Source: Hydractinia symbiolongicarpus (Eukaryota; Cnidaria; Hydrozoa; Anthoathecata; Hydractiniidae). Taken from it: a DNA stretch of 64,000 nt. The notes under the pieces were generated by a model. It was not told the DNA's origin. It saw nothing but the letters and a program-made list of their open reading frames with translations, and searched no databases. Location of the stretch: assembly GCF_029227915.1 (NCBI RefSeq), contig NC_079878.1, positions 10,044,001-10,108,000 on the forward strand, given 5' to 3'. The translations under genes were made by a program, and so were the position numbers. Below, one piece after another: positions 47,958 through 59,989 of the stretch (position 1 is the first letter of the stretch; each line of letters begins with the position of its first letter).

Positions 47958-49120
47958 TCAAATTCGTACAATATAAAAAATTAAATTAAATGTCAACAAT
48001 AACAAACTCATTGAATATACTAATGCAACAAAACTGAAAAATAAAGGAAAAATAAAACTCAACATAAACCCAAATTTACCAGCCAATATATAAAGAGACG
48101 AAAATAGAGTAACATTTTTATTCAGTTTCCACAATTGGGGAACTATAACTGCATCATCCAAAACATAAACCATCGATAAAAAGATATTTGAAGCAAACAT
48201 TAGAATAACAATGACGGTAACGTTAGATATAATTGACGAGCACCAAATCGATACGACTGAAATCATTCTTAATATTATAGCTAGTACCAAAAATAATTTG
48301 TTACCAGTTTTTCTAATTATGTAAGGTAAACATAGGCTACAGAAAGATGCAATGGTGTAACGAGATACGAAAATTGCAGTAAGCAATGTTTCATGTAAAT
48401 AATATTTTTTTTCCATATTCAATATATGAAAAGGACATCGTTTCCCTTATAATTGCTGTTGTAAATGTAGAGAGAAAAATTGCAAATACTTTCAATAACC
48501 TTTGACCATTTGAATGGTCTTCTAACCGGCTTGAAACCTCTTTATTGGATTTATTCGATACTATTTCTTTCTTGTAGAGCCAAATCATAAATGGAATACT
48601 TACCAGCAATTGTACTCGATGACAATTGAAGCTGCATTATGTTGAATTGCAATCCAACTGGAAGAAGCTGAAAAAAGGCTAAAGTTAGGCTACCCATTGT
48701 TGTTGCAAAACTTAATACATTTACAGCTTTTATATTGTCTGGACCTTCGGTTAATCTATTAATCTCTGAGTGGGCAATAGGTTGAAAATTCGTGGAACAT
48801 CCAAGTAGAGTCAATGAAATCATTATCCAATGAATGTTCTTAGTAAAGGCAAATGGAAGCAAAGATGCAACTTTAGTAATAGCTAATGACAACAACATTT
48901 CCTTTACTTGACCTGTTTTATCGACAATAAGTGCACTGAATGGGTCTGCTACCAGTGAAACATACCAAAGTAAAATGTGCCCTATGGCAAAATTAACTTG
49001 CGCCTTCTGTGGATTTATATCATCAAAATGAGGAAACAAAAAAATCACGGTGGCAGTAACTTCAACTCCAAATGAGTAGATTATTAAGCCGTGCAAAACA
49101 GCGTATTTAATATTCTTCAT
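47958..49120 (-). pseudogene. MFS-like multi-pass membrane transporter with two frame breaks
   Basis: Starts at a true ATG (49120) and runs through three overlapping frames (to about 48615, to about 48410, to 47958), together about 390 residues with roughly 11-12 hydrophobic helices. The pattern is two bundles: N-terminal helices (HGLIIYSFGVEVTATVIFLF, HILLWYVSLVADPFSALIV, MISLTLLGCSTNF), a polar middle loop (YKKEIVSNKSNKEVSSRLED), then a second bundle ending in a hydrophobic helix. D-x-x-G-Q-like VDKTGQVKE follows helix 2, as in many major facilitator transporters. The second break lies exactly at an 8-base A run (plus T run 48405-48412): one base fewer would restore the frame. The first, near 48600-48625, is not in a homopolymer; a GTAAGT there could be a splice donor. 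The substrate is unknown. It could be a pseudogene or an intact gene with sequence errors. Confidence 0.6.
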
Positions 49121-50439
49121 TTTTTAATGTTGTTCCTACAATGAAAAGAATGAGAAATTTTATATTTAATTAGAACCGTGGGGAAATTCTTTCAACATGA
49201 ACGCAAAGAAAATACAGTTTATCATCATATAAACACTCTAATATAAAATTTGGTGGTAAATATTTAAGCCTAAGGTATTTCCCATTTTGGATTGATTGAA
49301 GTTTTCTCAACCTTTTAGAGGTATATTAATACTGACGATATTTTCCTTGTTTAATGCACTCAATTTTCAGTTAAACATTTCTGGTTCGCCAAAATGTACC
49401 CATTCCTAAATTTTTAACACTAAACTCTGTCTTATGCGCTCATAGGATTAAACCTTTTTAATCCAGTTAGGAGTTCTTTGCTATTCTTTTTCTTTTGCTT
49501 CTGTGAACATTCTAACTTCCTCCAAAAAAATCCTTTCACTGCGTAGCACTGTTGTATTCTTTATAGGGCCATGTTTTTTTAGGCAAATTATGCAGCAAAA
49601 GAATATTCTTCCTGATATTGTTCGCGAAAAATGGGAACTTTATTCAGTTTTACATGGTTACTACGTCTTTTAAGGAAAAAAATAGCAGCAGTTTTTCTGT
49701 GACATCATCGAAAGTTTAAAATTTGCAAAATTCCTCCCCTCTTCCTCTGAACGAAATATTTTTGTTGGTAATCGTTACAATAACCTGCGTAAGTAAAGGC
49801 TCGTTCCTTTTTGTTTTGAGAATCTGATTTTTTGAATGTCTTTTTTAATTATCCAAAGTTATTAAATCTGGACGTTTGAGAAATTTTCTCTTTAATCTCA
49901 TCTGGATCTAGAGTTTGTTGCTAAGCAGCACGCACAACCTTTTTGCTATATCACAATTCTTGATTAAAGTGAGGTGTATTTCTCATCTAGGATACTAATT
50001 ATTATTATTATTTAAGTTTACAGAACTTTGATTAGTCTAATAAACTGAACTCGTCATTTTTTCCTTTTTGATATTTAGGTAGCTAAAATAGCTTAAATTA
50101 ACAAAGACACAAATGCTTGCTTCAGTCCAAGAAAATGCTTAAGATATCAATTCACAATCAAACAATTCTGTGACTGAAAAACCTCTAAGAATTGTTCACA
50201 AGCTACGCATCCTGGATACCCAGTCTATCATTACCCAGTCATAGCTGAAATTGTAGAGCGTCCTCCAATACAGGTGTGTAAAAAGCTAGCTACGTTTAAA
50301 CCGAAATTTGAGTATTGACTCTTAAAAAGACTATGTAGAAGGTTGAAAAAGATATACGAAAAGGTTACTTTCTACAGTTTAAGCGAATTAGGTTAAGGAC
50401 TCCCTTTTCCAAATGTCATTTGCTAAGGATACCGATCTG
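49121..50439. other. Intergenic, no gene recognised
   Basis: Upstream flank of the transporter-like gene. A possible acceptor (cattgtag on the minus strand) lies about 15 bp before its ATG. No other gene is seen. Confidence 0.4.
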
Positions 50440-50983
50440 TATAAACAATTTCCATAAGCTTCAGATCTGCCAAGTGAGCACACAACTGGAACTTTTAATC
50501 ATGTTTGTTACACCAAACCCCGTTACAAACAACAGCAAGAATAATAGGTGGCTTTACTATTGTTTTATTGACGCAAAAAAAATCTGGCATTTATTGCTAT
50601 TGCCTTCACAACACAAATCAAAGGAGATAGCTAAACTAAATTTCCCGTTTAAGAACTTTTTATCCATCTTTTCCCTATAATTAATTAATCCAAACAGGAA
50701 CTTCTGATTTCTCAATCTTTTTACTGAAATGATGTCGCTCAATTTAACAAAAAAGATTACTTTACTAAAGTTATAACAAATAATTGCGACCAAATTATTA
50801 TGTAGACGAGGCAAAACGCGAATATAGAACAATGCAGTTTTATAATGATGCAATTGCATTATATGAGAATGAACTATCTGAAGTAAAGGGAGTGAGTACT
50901 GAAGTGAATATTACTTCTTGCTGCATCCCCAAAATTTGTTTTTTTTTACGAGACAAAAAATAAGATTCAGTTCGATCGAATAA
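50440..50983. repeat. Non-coding segment duplicated at 55.6-56.5 kb
   Basis: The 50530-50720 part resembles 56265-56430 (attgcctt..c.acaacacaaatca, aactttttatc, taattaa.c.aacaggaacttct). The 50905-50980 part resembles 55615-55690 (tgaatattactt.tt.ctg.atccc, gattc..ttcgatc.gaata). The order of the two parts is reversed in the second region. Confidence 0.5.
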
Positions 50984-51599
50984 TCTATATAAAAATACAG
51001 AGACTGTGTCTGTCCGTAACAGGCAAAGTGGATATCGTCATTTTCCCTTGATGTCGCCGAAAAACTTATGTCTAATATGTTAAATTTTCTGACGTTACGG
51101 CGTCACGTCAATAACACTACTTTAACGTCAATATCCCATATTAAATTAATGAAGCCATTACAGTGCACTTAAAAATTTGAGGCCAAATAACTTGGAAACG
51201 AGGTGGTGACGTCAATGTTTTTTCACCACGTGGGTAACTAGGGACCACATGGGACCAATTTGGGTAAGTTTTCCAAACTTACATTTTCTTGATCATCGTT
51301 TCAAGGTCTATACGATGAAGGTAACAGGGATATAAATTTCTGAAAAATTTTTTTCGCGTTTTAACCGGCCATTGCTGATTTCAGCAAAATTTTTAAACCC
51401 TTACGTGTCCTTATTCGTTCGTAGAAAAGATATGATCCTGTACATTATTTTGATCAGCGTTTTAACCTCTACACGTTAGAGGCAACGAATAAACTAAATT
51501 TCGCCAATTTTTTTTGGATTTGCAATGCTGACCTCAGCAAAACGTCTTAAACAATCAACTTTTTCAATGTGGATTTTTTCACGGGTCTTTATCGATTAG
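50984..51599 (+). mobile_element. Non-autonomous Helitron-like element, copy B1
   Basis: It starts TCTATATAAAAATACAG after A and ends TTAG-T with the subterminal sequence gtggattttttcacggg. It shares cggcg(t)cacgtcaataacacta and gaggtggtgacgtcaatg with copies B2 and B3. Confidence 0.65.
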
Positions 51600-51601
51600 T
51601 A

Positions 51602-52342
51602 TCTATATAATAATACGCTAAGTGTGTCTGTCTGTGTGTCTGTGACAGGCAAAGTGGATGTCTTCATTTTCCTTTGATGTTGCCGAAAAATGCATCTCTA
51701 ATATGTCAAATTTTCTGACGTTACGGCGCGACGAAAATAACACTACCTTAACGTCAATATCCTATATTAAATTAATGAAACCATTACAGTGCACCTAAAA
51801 CTTTGAGGCCAAATAACTTGGAAACGAGGTGGTGACGTTAATGATTTTTCACCGCGTGGGTAACTAGGGACCACCTAGGATCAATTTGGGTAATTTTCCC
51901 AAACCCGGATCCCCGTATCCGTTTTGGAATGGACGGGTTGATGACGTCATCAAAAAACCTTTAAACCCTAATATTTCTGCAACCGTTTCTCAAAGGTACA
52001 TCATCTTATACATTTTCTTGATCAGCGTTTCAAGATCTATGCGATGGAGGCAACATGTATACTAATTTCTAAAAAAATATTTAGGGTTTTGACGGTTCTT
52101 TGCCGACGTCAGCAAAATTTTTAATCCCTGATATCTCATTAGGCGTTCGTCGAGAACATATGATTCTGTACGTTATTTTGACCAGTGTTTCAACCTCTAC
52201 ACATTACAGACAAAGAATAAACAAATTTCGCAATGTTTTTTTTATCTGCACTGCACTGCTGACGTCAGCAAAACATCTAAAACAACTTTCTTTTTATTGA
52301 CCTTTTACCTAAGTGGATTTATCCACGGGCTTTATACACTAG
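51602..52342 (+). mobile_element. Non-autonomous Helitron-like element, copy B2
   Basis: It starts TCTATATAATAATACG after A (51602) and ends CTAG at 52339-52342 followed by T. The hairpin GTGGAT-TT-ATCCAC lies about 12 nt before the CTAG. It is 741 bp, the best-preserved copy, and has no coding capacity. Confidence 0.75.
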
Positions 52343-53067
52343 TCTCTTATAATAATACAGAGACTGTGTCTGTTTGTAACAGGCAAAGTGGATGAGTTTA
52401 TTTTCCTTTAATGTTGCCGAAAAATGTATTTCTAATATGTTAAGTTTTCTGACGTTACAGCGCGACGTTAATAACACTACTTTAACGTCAATATCCTATA
52501 TTAAACTAATGAAGCCATTACAGTGCATCTAAAACTTTGAGGCCAAATAACTTGGAAACGAGGTGGTGACGTCAGTGGTTTTTCACCGCGTGGGTAACTA
52601 GGTACCACCTAGGACCAATTTGGGTAAGTTTCCCCAAACCCGAGTCGCCAAATCCGTTTCGGAATAGACGGGTTGATGACGTCATCCAAAAACCTTCAAA
52701 CCTTAATATCTTTGCAACCGTTTGTCAAAAGTACATGATCCTATACATTTTCTTGATCAGTTTACAAGATCTATTAGATGAAAGCAACAGGAATACAAAT
52801 TTACAAAAAAAAATAATTTTTTACGGGCCAATGCTGACGTCTGCAAAAATTTTAAACCCTTATATCTCATTAACCGCTCATCAAAAGCACATGATCATAT
52901 ACAGTTTTTTGATCAGCACTTTAAGCTCTACACAATAGAGGCAAGGTGAAAACAAGCGGAATTATGTTTTTTGTGTATGGGTTACTGACGTCATCAAAAT
53001 TCAACTAACGCTTCGCTTTTTCATTTTTATCCTGCCTCAGTGGATTTTTTCACGTTCTTTATCGACT
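52343..53067 (+). mobile_element. Non-autonomous Helitron-like element, copy B3
   Basis: It begins TCTCTTATAATAATACAG directly after the CTAG of B2. The 3' end is degraded: cagtggattttttcacg then atcgact followed by catataataataa instead of CTAG-T. Confidence 0.65.
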
Positions 53068-56000
53068 CATATAATAATAATAATATAATAAAAATGCAAA
53101 TGTCCAACAAGATCAAAGGTGATTAACAAAAGTTACGCAAAATATACTTGCTAAATACTTGCTTGCTAGAAGTACACCAACAAAAGCATACCAGATATTG
53201 AAAAACTCCCACATCGTTAGTTCATACAAAATGGGTTATTACAAAGTTTTGACAATCTGCAGTTTGTAACACATCATGCCAAACTCAGCTATTCAATCTA
53301 TTGCATACAGTAACCCTTTCAAATATTTACATAAAATATAAGAAATCAACAGTCCACGACGCGGAATGAAAATATAAAAACTTGAATCATTTTAGCATGC
53401 TTCCCTTTACCGCAATATTTTAACCCAAAATATTAAAAAGAACGGTTCGCCTTACAGGCCCAAACTCAAATGAAAGGAAAATGTAAAAAAAAACGTAATT
53501 TCGGTCATATGTCAACCTCTCCCATAAAAGTTTATACAAAATATAAAAAAGTACCTTGCAAGGTTAAAATTCTAATTATACACAAAATAGTTTTTTCAAA
53601 AATATGGCCTGTTGTCTTCCATAACAAATTTTCAACACAAGTTGTGTTATTACTAAATTAAATTATTTCTACCTTTTAACCCAAAATTTTAAATCTCAAA
53701 ATTTGAAACACATAAATTGTAAGTCAACTAAAATCAGTTATGTCTGTCTATACCGGCCTCTGACACAGACGTTTACACAGAATATAAACAAATATAAAGC
53801 CCGTAAAAAAAATCCCACTTGATTAGGGACACAAATAGTAACAATGTTAATAACGCTGTTTCTTGTGTTCAAGTTGAAACGCTGATCAGAATAACGCATG
53901 GGATTACGTACTTTCCACAAAGTGGTAAATAAATATTATGATTGAAAGAATTTTTGATGATGTCACGAGGTCTTTCATATACAATTTTTTCTTCCTGTTT
54001 TCTGTTTGTTTAAAGTTAAAAGAACAATTCCGCAAAACTCTTGTAAAATTTAGTAGGTATAAGCACACTTTCCAGCATGTAAAAAGTCAAGCTTGACAAC
54101 ATGCAGAAAATCTTTCAATTATTGTCATACGGAGCAGAAATAAAGGTATACTAAGCAATGAACATAGTCACATTTCAGAGCATAACAGGTCAGATCATTG
54201 TCGCCTCTTAAACCTTGTGAAGAAAACAGCGCAAATGTTCCATGCGCGATAACAATGCATTTTTTTGAATTTAAAAATCAAATGCATTTTAAACGATCGT
54301 AACGTAACATATGTACACATTGATTTAGGTTTGTTTACATTTTGGTATGTTTATAATAACGTCAACAACACTGAATCACTCAACCTGTAGTGTTAAAAAC
54401 AGTAACAACAACACTAACTACTTTTTATATAAATTCTTCTCTTGGAGAAACACACTGTTTTATGTAAGAATTGTGTTTTTTTGTTTCGGGCTTAATATTC
54501 TTAACTTTTAGACAAATATTAACTTCTCATAATTCTTAAAACATTGTTAGCATGACTATTGCCTAATACAGTTTACTATAATTTGCTATAGCTAACGGCA
54601 AATTCTGATTCGCGTAACGGGTCTATTTTTCTTCTAATTGAATTTTGTGCATCATACAAATTATTGTTTGTAGAGCTAACAATCGAACTTTGACATATTT
54701 ATAGAATATTTTTAATTCTGACCCATTTTTTCAGAAAATACTCTTATAAAAGAGTGCGTAAAAAAGCATGTTCAGGTTCAGATCTTAAAGTTGAAATGGC
54801 TAAAATCTCGTTACACATCTTAATTCATCTTTCTGCCAGTAAACAATAGTGGATCATCTTCTTAATGTTACACCTCCTTTTCTTTGGCTTTCTTAGTAGA
54901 TAGGTAGCTAGCGTTTTCTTGATGAAAGTCTAATCGATTTTCTACTTCGATTACTAAACTTCGCATCTTCCCAAATAAAACGGATTGGAAATGTACACAT
55001 TTATCTTGGAGAATTTTATATTATTTCCAAAATTTCTCTTTGTGACATTACAACATCGTACGTTTTATTTCTTTAGAAGAGATACTTCTAACCAATACCA
55101 AGATTTATACTGGACAACAACAGGTTGTTTTTTTGCAACATTTTATGTCTGAACTATATTTGAATGCGAGTAGCAACCTCGTTCCCGGAACACAAAACTG
55201 AAAGAAAAAGAACAAAAAAATTAAACTAACCTGGCGATGGGAAACATTGGCATGCTTTGTTTAATAGTTTAATTTGAGAAGATGAGTACAAAAGATATAA
55301 AAAAGAGACCGCCTTCTTTGCTTTGATTTTCTCTTTTTAATCGATAACCAACTTGTTTCCGTGAGATACGGCATGCGGGTAATAACGGCCCCGTACGGCT
55401 TTAAAAGAAGCAACAGATTAATCTCCCGTTTTGCGATATTATTAAGTAAGTAAATGTTAGCTTAATGCCACGCTTTGGAGAGACAATGCATGAGCCATAA
55501 GAAAGTAACTTGTGATTTTATTGCCGTGAGCTTACATAGTCCCTTGCCATAGCGTATTATCACATACACATACTATCAAGTGTGGTACAATATGTAATTA
55601 TAACCTGTACTGAACTGAATATTACTTATTACTGGATCCCGAATATTAGTTATTTAACGAAGTAAAGATAGGATTCGCTTCGATCAGAATATATATTAAT
55701 ACAAGTCGTACATATTTGACACATACCTATATTCTCAAGTCTTGACTGTCATGTGAAGGTTGTAAGATACTTGATTCGTGTGGCTAGCTATCATATTAAT
55801 ACAATAGCAGAACACTCACTAAATTATATGGCTAAACACAAGGCTAAACATTATCACCGAGAAATAAAGTATTTAATAAGATAAAAAATGTACCTCTAAG
55901 AGCCCTGAAATTGTATTTAATAGCTAAAAATCGCAGAAGGAATGGTCATCCTGCATAATCGAAAAGGGTTTCGGTTCTGTCATTTTGACCGCAAACGCAA

Positions 56001-57148
56001 GTATATCACAACCTTTTCATATCTTTCGTCAAGCTTTTGCTTGCTCTTATATTTGCGTCAAAGGTGTTCACACAATCTTTTTCTCGTGTTTTCGTTTGCG
56101 TTTCCTACACTTGTGTGAACCAGACAATAAAGTTTAAATGATACCAGAGCCCGTTAAAAGTCCAACAACATATTTTCATTTCCTAAGCACAACGATGCCG
56201 ATCTTCTGATCTACCAAAGTAAACACAAAATCCCAACTAGAATTATTAAACACTTGTTGCACAAACAACAAGAATAATATTATTGTGTCATTGTACAGTC
56301 TTCATGACGCCAAAAAATATTGTATTTGTTCCTATTGCCTTAGCTCCACAACACAAATCACTAAAATTCATGTTCAACAACTTTTTATCTATTTTTTTTC
56401 AATGATTAATTAAACAGGAACTTCTGTACTCTTAAATTTTTTTTACAAAACTGGTCTGTGTGGGATGCTCCCCCGCGAGAGAGCCTCCATTACTTTCAAA
56501 CAAATTAACTTTTTATGGCAGCGTCTTATATGTTAGATATGTAATTGACGAACCTGAAAATGATCTCGGTCGTGCATAATAACAATGCAGCGTTTTCAAA
56601 TTTCAAGAATCGAATATATTTCAAACGATTGTAACGTTACAGATGTAAACATTTAGATTTATTATCACGACATCAACACTGAATCACCTATTTCTTAGCG
56701 TTAAAAATAGTAACAACGGAAAAATTACTTTTTACATTTTACATAAATTCGTCTTTAGCATATACACGCTGTATTTCTTCTTGACAAATCCTATCATCAT
56801 TATTCTTAGTATATTCTTAGCATGGCTCTGGTCTAATATAATAATACTTTAAAAAAAGTAAAGCTTGCTATATGTTGTTATAAGTTTAACCAACAAACGT
56901 TTATCACCATCCCTACCCTTCTCCTAATTATATTTTTCATTATAAGACAAAATAAAAGTAGTTAGAAAAAGTCCCAAAATTACAACACTTCATTACATGC
57001 TGGACAAAAATTATCCCAGTCAAAGGGGCCGTTGCTAACTAGCAATCTTTAAATATAATTGACAATCCTTGTTTGTTTGCGTAAGTCCAAGCTTGATGGA
57101 TTTATGGATTTTTTGAAGTTTGAAATTCTCAAGATGCGCAAGCTTTTT
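53068..57148. other. Gene-poor stretch with old duplicated segments
   Basis: 54230-54680 resembles 56560-56960 (aacaatgca, caacactgaatcac, gtgttaaaaacagtaacaac versus gcgttaaaaatagtaacaac, ttagcatg). Segments at 55610-55690 and 56200-56440 resemble 50.5-50.98 kb. No coding exon is recognised. Confidence 0.45.
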
Positions 57149-57894
57149 TCTCTGCGATTATAGTCGTATTTTGTGTGTTCAAAATGGTAGCGCACAGCTT
57201 CATCATAGAAAAAAAATTTCTATCTGCGCGAAATACCAATTATAATGTCCGGCTTTTTTGAAAAAACAATCTCAGATTTTTTCGCGCCTTCAACAACGAA
57301 GGAACTTGTAAAACCACGTAAACCATTTTGATTTTGAAAGTAGTCGTGTTCCGCAATAGGTTGGTAGGTTACTATTTGACTTTTTTTCTCTTCTTAAAGC
57401 TTTTTATTTATGTCATTTATTGTCATGGTTTTTAGCCACTTGTAAATCTTTAACCACGCTAAAGTTTTTTATGAAAAAGGTATTACGGTATATACATGTG
57501 CGACACGGTTTACCTGTCCCTAACCCTAACCCTAACCCTAACCCTAACCGGTTTACCTCAATCCAGCTAATTTTTGAACATTCAGGGAATCCTATTTCGC
57601 AAAATAAAAGATGTTGGCCGACTGTTTACGGGGTAACAACGGGTTGTAAACTGTGTTTTTATATCTAGTTTTGGGAAAGCCATATTTTTAAAAAAATATA
57701 TTGCACTCGGAGCACTATAATGTTGTATATGCTTCACTTGATTTACGACGTACTGGACACTGGTACAAAGCGCTCCACCTGGATGTGTGGCACAAATTAC
57801 GGCTCTTATTAACTGCTCAACCAAACGTTCAACGGTGGGTCACACAGTTACTTGTGGCTTAACCTGCCATATCGACGCCGGTTCCCCAGGCCAG
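57149..57894 (+). repeat. Second Helitron-like family, nearly full copy (inferred)
   Basis: It begins tctctgcgattatagtcg and ends ccaggccagt just before a new start, TCTCTATAATAACACCC, at 57895. The first half matches 12901-13170 and the last 170 bp match 12260-12422. It contains the telomere-type tract at 57518-57548. Confidence 0.4.
57518..57548. repeat. Interstitial telomere-type repeat (CCCTAA)5
   Basis: Five perfect CCCTAA units, the animal TTAGGG telomere motif on the complement. They are flanked by the 10-bp direct repeat cggtttacct at 57506-57515 and 57549-57558. Confidence 0.9.
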
Positions 57895-59989
57895 TCTCTA
57901 TAATAACACCCATCTGTCTGTTTAAAATGTATTTCGGACCCTTGCAATTTGGGTTCTTCATATTTACTGGAGAGCTGAGACACACATAACACCGATACTG
58001 AAAATTTGTAACACAGGCGAATCCCTTGCGTTCTTCCCATTTATAATGGTGGCGGACTCACCTACGAAGGCACGAGAGGGAGATGTCTGTGATTTGATCT
58101 AATGATTAAAATAAGTATATCAACAAACTGTGGCAATTTCATCGGCTTGCGATTGGATTTATATATTACCCGTAAGGAGTACCCGAAAATTAAATGTGAA
58201 TTTATAAATTAAATGCAAAATTCAAAACGCAGAAAAAATGTTAACGTATTCTGGAAATGCAAAACAACGTTCTCTGTTATAATAAATAACAAACAGGAAG
58301 GTAATGCTTAGGATAAACATGGTTTTTCTCTTCCATCGCATTGTTTCGGTGCTTAATTTTAGCTAGAAAAAACTATTGGCTCTAATTTTGATCTCTAAGG
58401 GAATTTTTAATTAGTATATTTGCTCTCAGATAATATTTAGATTGATCGCATAAACTATGCACGGCTCCTTCGTTTTATAGCCAAGGTTATATCTGAGATA
58501 GACTTAAATTAATTGCACATAGCCTAAAACTTGTAACCTAATTTGCCTAGATAAAAACTTTTGGCGTATAGTGTCAAGTCTTATAAAGAAGATTACACTA
58601 AATTTTACTCAGAAAATAGCAAATAACGTTCATATTTTTTGGTTTAGCAGTAACAAGACTTTTGATGACCTTAATAATCAAACATGGACGAAATCGATTT
58701 AGTTTCTCATAATCCTGTCTATTTAAAAGTCAATATAATTTTTCCCAGCATGGATTGTTTCACAATATCTATGAACACAATGAAAGTTATTGCAAGTAAT
58801 ACAGTCGTACTCTCTTTTCTAGCTCTCTTTCTCTCAGTTTGGAAGGCAAATCTTTCCCCTTTACAAACTGTACATGAATTTACACAGACTTTGATTTCTA
58901 AGAAGGGAGTTAAACTCTTGTAATAATGCGAACCTTATATTTCGTGCAACAAAAGGCCAGAAAAACACAGCTAAGGTACCTAACAGCAATGCTAGCAATA
59001 CGCCTGGATTATCTGACCTCTAGTTATTATTTTAACTGGCTTGCATTACAAAAGAGTTAAAATATCAACAAATGGATAATTTTTTATTTGGGTCCGCAAG
59101 ATTCTGATGGCACCTTATAACAAACAAACGTTATAAAAGTTGCGGTGCCTTCAGATATAATAAATAAGTTTGTAGCCACCATACACATACTAAAATAATT
59201 AAGATTTTTTGCTGTTCTTGCACGAGAGAACATAGAGAACAATCAATCATGTTGCAAGACAACACCTACACATATAATATGAATACCAATAACATTTATG
59301 AATTCACCAATGTACAAATAAAACATTTAAAAGGCAACACCTTCTAATTAAGATTAATAGACAATACCGCGAAATTTTAAAAGCTGTAGATGTCTCAGAT
59401 GTTGATTGTAGATGTTGGTGTTGATGCTGAAGCATAAGATATTACTGCAGAGTCAATACTTGACGGTTGTAGCCTTGCGTGCACCGGAAGAGCAGTTGTG
59501 GCCCTCGCTCGTTGAATGGAGAGAAATGAACGAAGTAGTGAGCAGCGTAAAAGTGAACGCCACGAGATCGGTTGTGCGCTTGTTGTACTATGAAATAGCA
59601 TTAACAGTATTAACGAAACTTTGTTGTGTCATTAAAAAACAGTGTATTACACGTAGAAAACAAGGAGACTTTGCCCCTCCCCCCTTTATCCTTTTAACCC
59701 TTCCTTCTTTGCCAGTTAAGTACGGAAATAACAAATCATTATTGTTTTGTTAAATTCTATTTACAAAATACAATTTAATGTCTGCATTACTGACAAACAA
59801 CGACAGTCTTTTGAATTGATTTAATTTTGGTAAAAAAGAACCTCGAATCTTGTTACTTTGCAAAGATATGGCGATCGATTAACTTCCTTGATTTGCCCAC
59901 TCTACATGTATAGACTACTAAGTATGAAAGTTGTTTCTTAAAATCTCTTTGCCAGTAGACAATTTAGAAGGAATTAGAAGCATCTAGTG
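57895..59989. other. Intergenic, no gene recognised
   Basis: Starts with the 5' end of another short Helitron-like copy (57895 to about 57930). Plus-strand frames at 58684-58923 and 59412-59753 have no recognisable domain. The 3' end of the GPCR transcript should lie just below 59990. Confidence 0.4.

Noticed and set aside
57518-57548. Chromosome end
   Set aside because: Only five telomere units are present, with ordinary sequence and a gene on the distal side, so this is interstitial.
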